Origin: Bacteroidetes bacterium UBA4009
Lineage (GTDB): Bacteria; Bacteroidota; Bacteroidia; NS11-12g; UBA9320
Direction: 5' to 3'
NCBI GenBank assembly: GCA_002384205.1
Contig: DGBH01000097.1
Coordinates: 3,669-12,663, forward strand
DNA length: 8,995 nucleotides
A program made the translations under genes and the position numbers. The notes under the pieces are model-generated. The model had not been told where the DNA came from. It ran no database searches and saw nothing but the letters and a program-made list of their open reading frames with translations. Positions 5,963 to 8,995 of this stretch are shown here, piece by piece. The stretch's first letter is position 1. The number at the start of each line of letters is the position of its first letter.

Positions 5963-8142
5963 AAAACAGTTTGTTAACATATATTATGCTTTTTATTTCA
6001 ACCATAGCGTTTGGGGCAGATTATGATAGTATTGGCGATAGTACTATTGTAAGAAAAAGAAGTGATCTTACACAGAAACTTTACGATACATTGCTTTCAA
6101 TTAAAGGAAATGGCATCTTCTTTGGAATGCAGCATGCCACTGGCTATGGTGTTGGATGGCAGAATAATAACGATAGTTGCGACATTGAGAAAGTGACAGG
6201 AGACTATCCGGCTTTTGCAGGATGGGGGGCCAGCGTTACAGATTGTAATATAGCGCAGGGAGAAGGATTTGAAGATGCTCGTTATAAAATTAAACTATTT
6301 CACGATATGGGAGGGTTTAATACAATGGAGTGGCACGCTGATAATCCATTTGGCGGCAATTGCTATTGGGAGAGACGTCATGATAAGACAAAAGATGTGG
6401 TTGCATCCATTTTGCCTAGTGGTGAAAAACATCAAGAATTTTTAACTCAATTAGACAATATAGCCTCTTTTTTCAATTCACTCATAGATGACGATGGTAA
6501 AAAAATACCAATCATTTTCAGGCCATGGCACGAACATACAGGTGCTTGGTTTTGGTGGGGCAAGGGAAACTGTTCTAAAGAGGATTATATCTCATTATGG
6601 CAATTTACAGTAAATTATTTGTCTGATGAAAAAGGGGTAGATAACCTCTTGTACGCCTATTCTCCTGCTAAAAATGATAGTAGGGAGGAATATCTTTATG
6701 GGTATCCAGGTGATGGGTATGTAGATGTTTTAGGACAGGACAATTATTACGATTTACGCCAAGGTGCCACAAATATGCCAAGATTCGTAAAAATGTTAGA
6801 AACCTTAGTATCTATAGCCAATGAGAAAAAAAAACCTGCTGCATTGACGGAAACAGGAGCGTTTACCATAGATGCTAAGGCCACAATGCCTGAGGATAAT
6901 TGGTTTACCGAGAAGTTGTTAAAGCTTATCATGTACAATGATAAAACACGTCAAATTAGCTATGCAATGGTTTGGCGTAACGAAAGTACGAGCCATTTTC
7001 ACGCACCATATCCAGGTCACTCTAGCGTGCCAGATTTTTTAGATTTTTACAACGATCCATACACACTATTTATGTTTAATACACCTAGTGTAAGTATCAC
7101 TACTACTGTAAATCCCAAAAGTTTAACGTTTAGTGGTTTAAATATGGACCTTGTAAGTAAAGTCATTTTTCCAGGTAACGTAGAAGTGACTGCAGCTGCA
7201 TTTACTTCTCAAACAGAAAATGCGATTGAAGTTGAATTCCCTGCGGATATTGCAGAGGGTATGGGTGCTGTAACAATAGTGCATTCTGAGCGAAGTATTA
7301 TTACGGAAAGCTTGTTTTTTGGTTCATTGGAAGAAGTTGCAGAAACTAATTATGTGTTCTTTGATTTTAATGGTACAGGTAAAGATGTGTTTATCCATGG
7401 AAATGAAATTGGCAATATGACATCTTCTACAGAAACATCACATGATAACACTTTCTTTTTTAACTCAGATTATAGCTTTCCAGGGAGCTGGAACTGGGAA
7501 GCAGGATACTTGTTTGGTAAAAATGACACTGACGGGAATCCACTATTTTTTGAAGGAATAGACCCAAGTACAGACACTGTAAAGTTTGATGTTTATATTA
7601 AGGATGGCTTGCCTGAAGGATTATTAAAAGTTGGTTTAGGTAATAACTATTTCTATGTTTGGGATATTACTAGCATTGCCCCTTCTGAAGGTTTGAAAAC
7701 CGCTGGCTGGATAACTAAAACTTGCCCTATTAGTGAGTTTATTCAAGATGGTACAGGTAATGTGTTTACAGATTTAGAAGAAGCAAGATCTAGCTACAGT
7801 ATGGTTTGGACCTCTAATGGTGCTGTAGACGTTAATATAGCCATCGACAATTTAAGATTTGTTTCGAGTTCTGGCTCACTATCAACTGATAATCTGTCTT
7901 TAAAAAATGTGGTATTATATCCAAATCCGTTTTCAAATACAATTACAATAAACGTAATGCAGCAAGCTGAGAAAGTTGTCAAAATCGAAATATTTAGTAC
8001 AAATGGAGTTTTGGTAAATACAACTGTTACCAATAACGATATAACCACAATAGATACAAGTAATTTAACAAAAGGCATGTACTTTTTAAGATTAAGTTCA
8101 AATAGCGGTAAGTATGTTGTAAATAAAATGATAAAAAATTAA
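5959..8142 (+). CDS. Multidomain GH26 endo-glycanase (probable beta-mannanase) with glycan-binding modules and T9SS tail
   Basis: This 727-residue enzyme probably cleaves internal bonds of a beta-mannan or related beta-glycan at the cell surface. Residues 1-20 are a signal peptide (ending AFGA). Residues 35-373 are the GH26 barrel: FGMQHATGYGVGW, GDYPAFAGW and WHADNP near the N-terminus; RPWHEHTGAWFWWG with acid/base Glu192; GQDNYYD; and LTETG with nucleophile Glu298. Residues 376-456 resemble an IPT/TIG domain (KVIFPGNVEV, then TENAIEVEFP). Residues 462-636 resemble the beta-sandwich glycan-binding end of surface glycan-binding proteins, including YVFFDFNGTG, WNWEAGY and VKFDVYIKDG. A Ser-rich linker leads to a T9SS type A sorting domain (about 650-727, LYPNPFSNTITI to KMIKN). 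The common GH26 motif around HQDD is MQHA here, so the exact substrate is uncertain; beta-1,3-xylan is an alternative. It sits between sulfatases and an esterase-like gene. Confidence 0.9.
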   Translation: MKNSLLTYIMLFISTIAFGADYDSIGDSTIVRKRSDLTQKLYDTLLSIKGNGIFFGMQHATGYGVGWQNNNDSCDIEKVTGDYPAFAGWGASVTDCNIAQGEGFEDARYKIKLFHDMGGFNTMEWHADNPFGGNCYWERRHDKTKDVVASILPSGEKHQEFLTQLDNIASFFNSLIDDDGKKIPIIFRPWHEHTGAWFWWGKGNCSKEDYISLWQFTVNYLSDEKGVDNLLYAYSPAKNDSREEYLYGYPGDGYVDVLGQDNYYDLRQGATNMPRFVKMLETLVSIANEKKKPAALTETGAFTIDAKATMPEDNWFTEKLLKLIMYNDKTRQISYAMVWRNESTSHFHAPYPGHSSVPDFLDFYNDPYTLFMFNTPSVSITTTVNPKSLTFSGLNMDLVSKVIFPGNVEVTAAAFTSQTENAIEVEFPADIAEGMGAVTIVHSERSIITESLFFGSLEEVAETNYVFFDFNGTGKDVFIHGNEIGNMTSSTETSHDNTFFFNSDYSFPGSWNWEAGYLFGKNDTDGNPLFFEGIDPSTDTVKFDVYIKDGLPEGLLKVGLGNNYFYVWDITSIAPSEGLKTAGWITKTCPISEFIQDGTGNVFTDLEEARSSYSMVWTSNGAVDVNIAIDNLRFVSSSGSLSTDNLSLKNVVLYPNPFSNTITINVMQQAEKVVKIEIFSTNGVLVNTTVTNNDITTIDTSNLTKGMYFLRLSSNSGKYVVNKMIKN
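7084..7866 (+). other. IPT/TIG-like plus surface-glycan-binding-like modules within the GH26 protein
   Basis: These codons (residues 376-636) lie between the catalytic barrel and the sorting domain. The first part has the strand pattern of IPT/TIG repeats, as found in surface glycan-binding proteins of Sus-type systems. The second part alternates aromatic and acidic strands and ends in a TAGWITKTCPISEF segment typical of the final binding domain of those proteins. I identify both by pattern memory, not by a profile search, so the domain names are tentative. If they are right, this enzyme has a binding-protein C-terminus fused to its catalytic barrel. Confidence 0.55.
7906..8139 (+). other. 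T9SS C-terminal sorting domain of the GH26 protein
   Basis: Residues about 650-727 begin VVLYPNPFSNTITI, continue with a KIEIFSTNGVLV strand and finish GMYFLRLSS...KYVVNKMIKN. This is the classic type A sorting signal (Por secretion tail). It directs a protein through the outer membrane by the type IX system, usually followed by attachment to surface lipopolysaccharide or release. None of the four sulfatases has it, so the GH26 should act outside the cell while the sulfatases act in the periplasm. Confidence 0.9.
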
Positions 8143-8157
8143 TAACTAAATATACTT

Positions 8158-8995
8158 ATGAAAAACAAACTACTTTTCTTTTTATTTTTTATAAATCATT
8201 TTGTGACTATAAGCCAGTGTGAAGCTGTTTCTGTGCAACTCACGACTAATTTTAGTCCTTTTGAAATAAGTTCAATAATAGAATCTGACGGATTAAGAAA
8301 TGGAGATAATTATAATGATGCAACCCTATATTTTCCAATAAATAATACTGAAAATTTGAAAAGTATTATTCTGGTTCCAGGTTATCAAGCAACCCAAAGT
8401 TCGGTTGCCCTTTGGGCTGAATATTTAGCTGAACGAGGAATGGTTTCTATGACAATCGGGACTAATACATTAAACGATTTGCCAGCAGTAAGAGCTGACG
8501 CTTTAATCGATGCTATGGAAACAATTCGTCAAGAAAATGAAAGAGTTTCTTCTCCCCTTTATCATAAAATTGACACAAACAGGATAGCAGTTGGAGGTTG
8601 GTCTATGGGAGGAGGAGGAGCTCAATTGGCTGCAAAAATAGACTCCAGAATAAAAGCAGTTTTATCTATAACTCCTTGGTTGTGGCCAAATACATTATCT
8701 GAGTCAGATTTAAATCACAATACTCCAGTGCTAATAATTAGTGGGGAAGTGGATCCAATAGCACCAAATAATCAACACTCTAATGTACATTATAATTATA
8801 CTCCAAATTCCACACCCAAATTACTTTTTGAAGTTTCAGAAGCGGACCATAATATTCCCTTAGATCCATCCATTGGTAAAGGAGATCTTGGAAATGTTGC
8901 TTACGCATGGTTACAATTATTTTTATATGGAGATATGTGTTATTGTGAGCTTCTTGAAACGGATTTATTAGACCAAAATTTAACAGCATCAAATT
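8158..8995 (+). CDS. PETase/cutinase-like alpha/beta hydrolase (polyester-hydrolase family), 3' end cut off
   Basis: The frame runs from an ATG 15 bases after the GH26 stop to the window edge: 279 residues with no stop. Residues 1-20 look like a signal peptide (MKNKLLFFLF...TISQ). The rest aligns end to end, from memory, with Ideonella PETase and related cutinases. Matches are GYQATQSS with oxyanion Tyr76; TIGTNTLNDLPAVR (family TIDTNSTLDQPSSR); GWSMGGGG with catalytic Ser149, oxyanion Met150 and preceding Trp148; TPW with Trp174; GEVDPIAP with Asp199; and EADHN with His231. Eighteen residues separate His231 from the next AW pair, as in Ideonella PETase; cutinases have about fifteen. The second PETase disulfide near the active site is absent (Gly196, Ile233), but Cys261/Cys263 could pair with a cysteine beyond the edge. 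A T9SS tail may follow, as I recall for Bacteroidota members PET27 and PET30. Natural substrate unknown; an ester on the polysaccharide is plausible. Confidence 0.88.
   Translation, partial: MKNKLLFFLFFINHFVTISQCEAVSVQLTTNFSPFEISSIIESDGLRNGDNYNDATLYFPINNTENLKSIILVPGYQATQSSVALWAEYLAERGMVSMTIGTNTLNDLPAVRADALIDAMETIRQENERVSSPLYHKIDTNRIAVGGWSMGGGGAQLAAKIDSRIKAVLSITPWLWPNTLSESDLNHNTPVLIISGEVDPIAPNNQHSNVHYNYTPNSTPKLLFEVSEADHNIPLDPSIGKGDLGNVAYAWLQLFLYGDMCYCELLETDLLDQNLTASN

Noticed and set aside
7794..8078. Reverse-strand frame of 94 codons across the T9SS tail
   Set aside because: It is antisense to the clear sorting domain of the GH26 protein. Its hydrophobic look is a by-product of reversed AT-rich codons.
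8218..8220. Cys21 of the PETase-like protein, or Cys33 of the fourth sulfatase, as a lipoprotein anchor
   Set aside because: The preceding residues (ISQ and GL) do not fit a lipobox, which needs a small residue such as Gly, Ala or Ser just before the cysteine.
8780..8992. Reverse-strand frame of 70 codons near the window end
   Set aside because: It lies opposite the PETase-like gene, which has a full catalytic triad and signal peptide on the + strand.
8158..8995. Dienelactone hydrolase as the name for the last gene
   Set aside because: That broader superfamily has a different nucleophile elbow with a catalytic Cys in true members. Here Ser in GWSMGGGG plus the cutinase-specific segments point to the polyester-hydrolase group.

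Overview
The window looks like part of a carbohydrate-degradation locus from a member of the Bacteroidota, most likely a marine-type flavobacterium. Four signs support this: an AT-rich genome with T/A-rich spacers; start codons preceded by A-rich tracts rather than Shine-Dalgarno sequences; signal peptides ending in -AQ; and a C-terminal type IX secretion (T9SS) sorting domain on the glycoside hydrolase. Species and habitat are inferred, not shown.

Layout: every credible gene is on the + strand. Positions 1-93 hold the last codons of an upstream gene. A 156-base spacer follows. Then come four different type I (formylglycine) sulfatases at 250-1614, 1679-3025, 3062-4528 and 4565-5962. Next is a large multidomain GH26 glycanase at 5959-8142, which overlaps the fourth sulfatase by 4 bases. 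Last is an alpha/beta hydrolase starting at 8158 and cut by the window end at 8995. Gaps between the six complete or near-complete genes are 64, 36, 36, -4 and 15 bases, so they probably form one operon.

How the genes may work together (inference): the GH26 enzyme carries an IPT/TIG-like domain, a probable glycan-binding domain and a T9SS tail. It would be displayed or released at the cell surface and cut a long beta-glycan, most likely a beta-mannan and less likely a beta-1,3-xylan. The four sulfatases have signal peptides but no T9SS tail, so they would desulfate imported fragments in the periplasm. The set points to a heavily and variously sulfated hemicellulose-like algal polysaccharide. 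No SusC/SusD pair, transporter, regulator or sulfatase-maturing enzyme is inside the window.

The most notable gene is the last one. Its sequence closely follows the PETase/cutinase-type polyester hydrolase family: GYQA oxyanion motif, GWSMGGGG nucleophile elbow, VDPIAP acid motif and DHN histidine. The loop after the histidine is as long as that of Ideonella PETase as I recall it. Its place next to sulfatases and a GH26 suggests that this family may have a natural role on an esterified polysaccharide.
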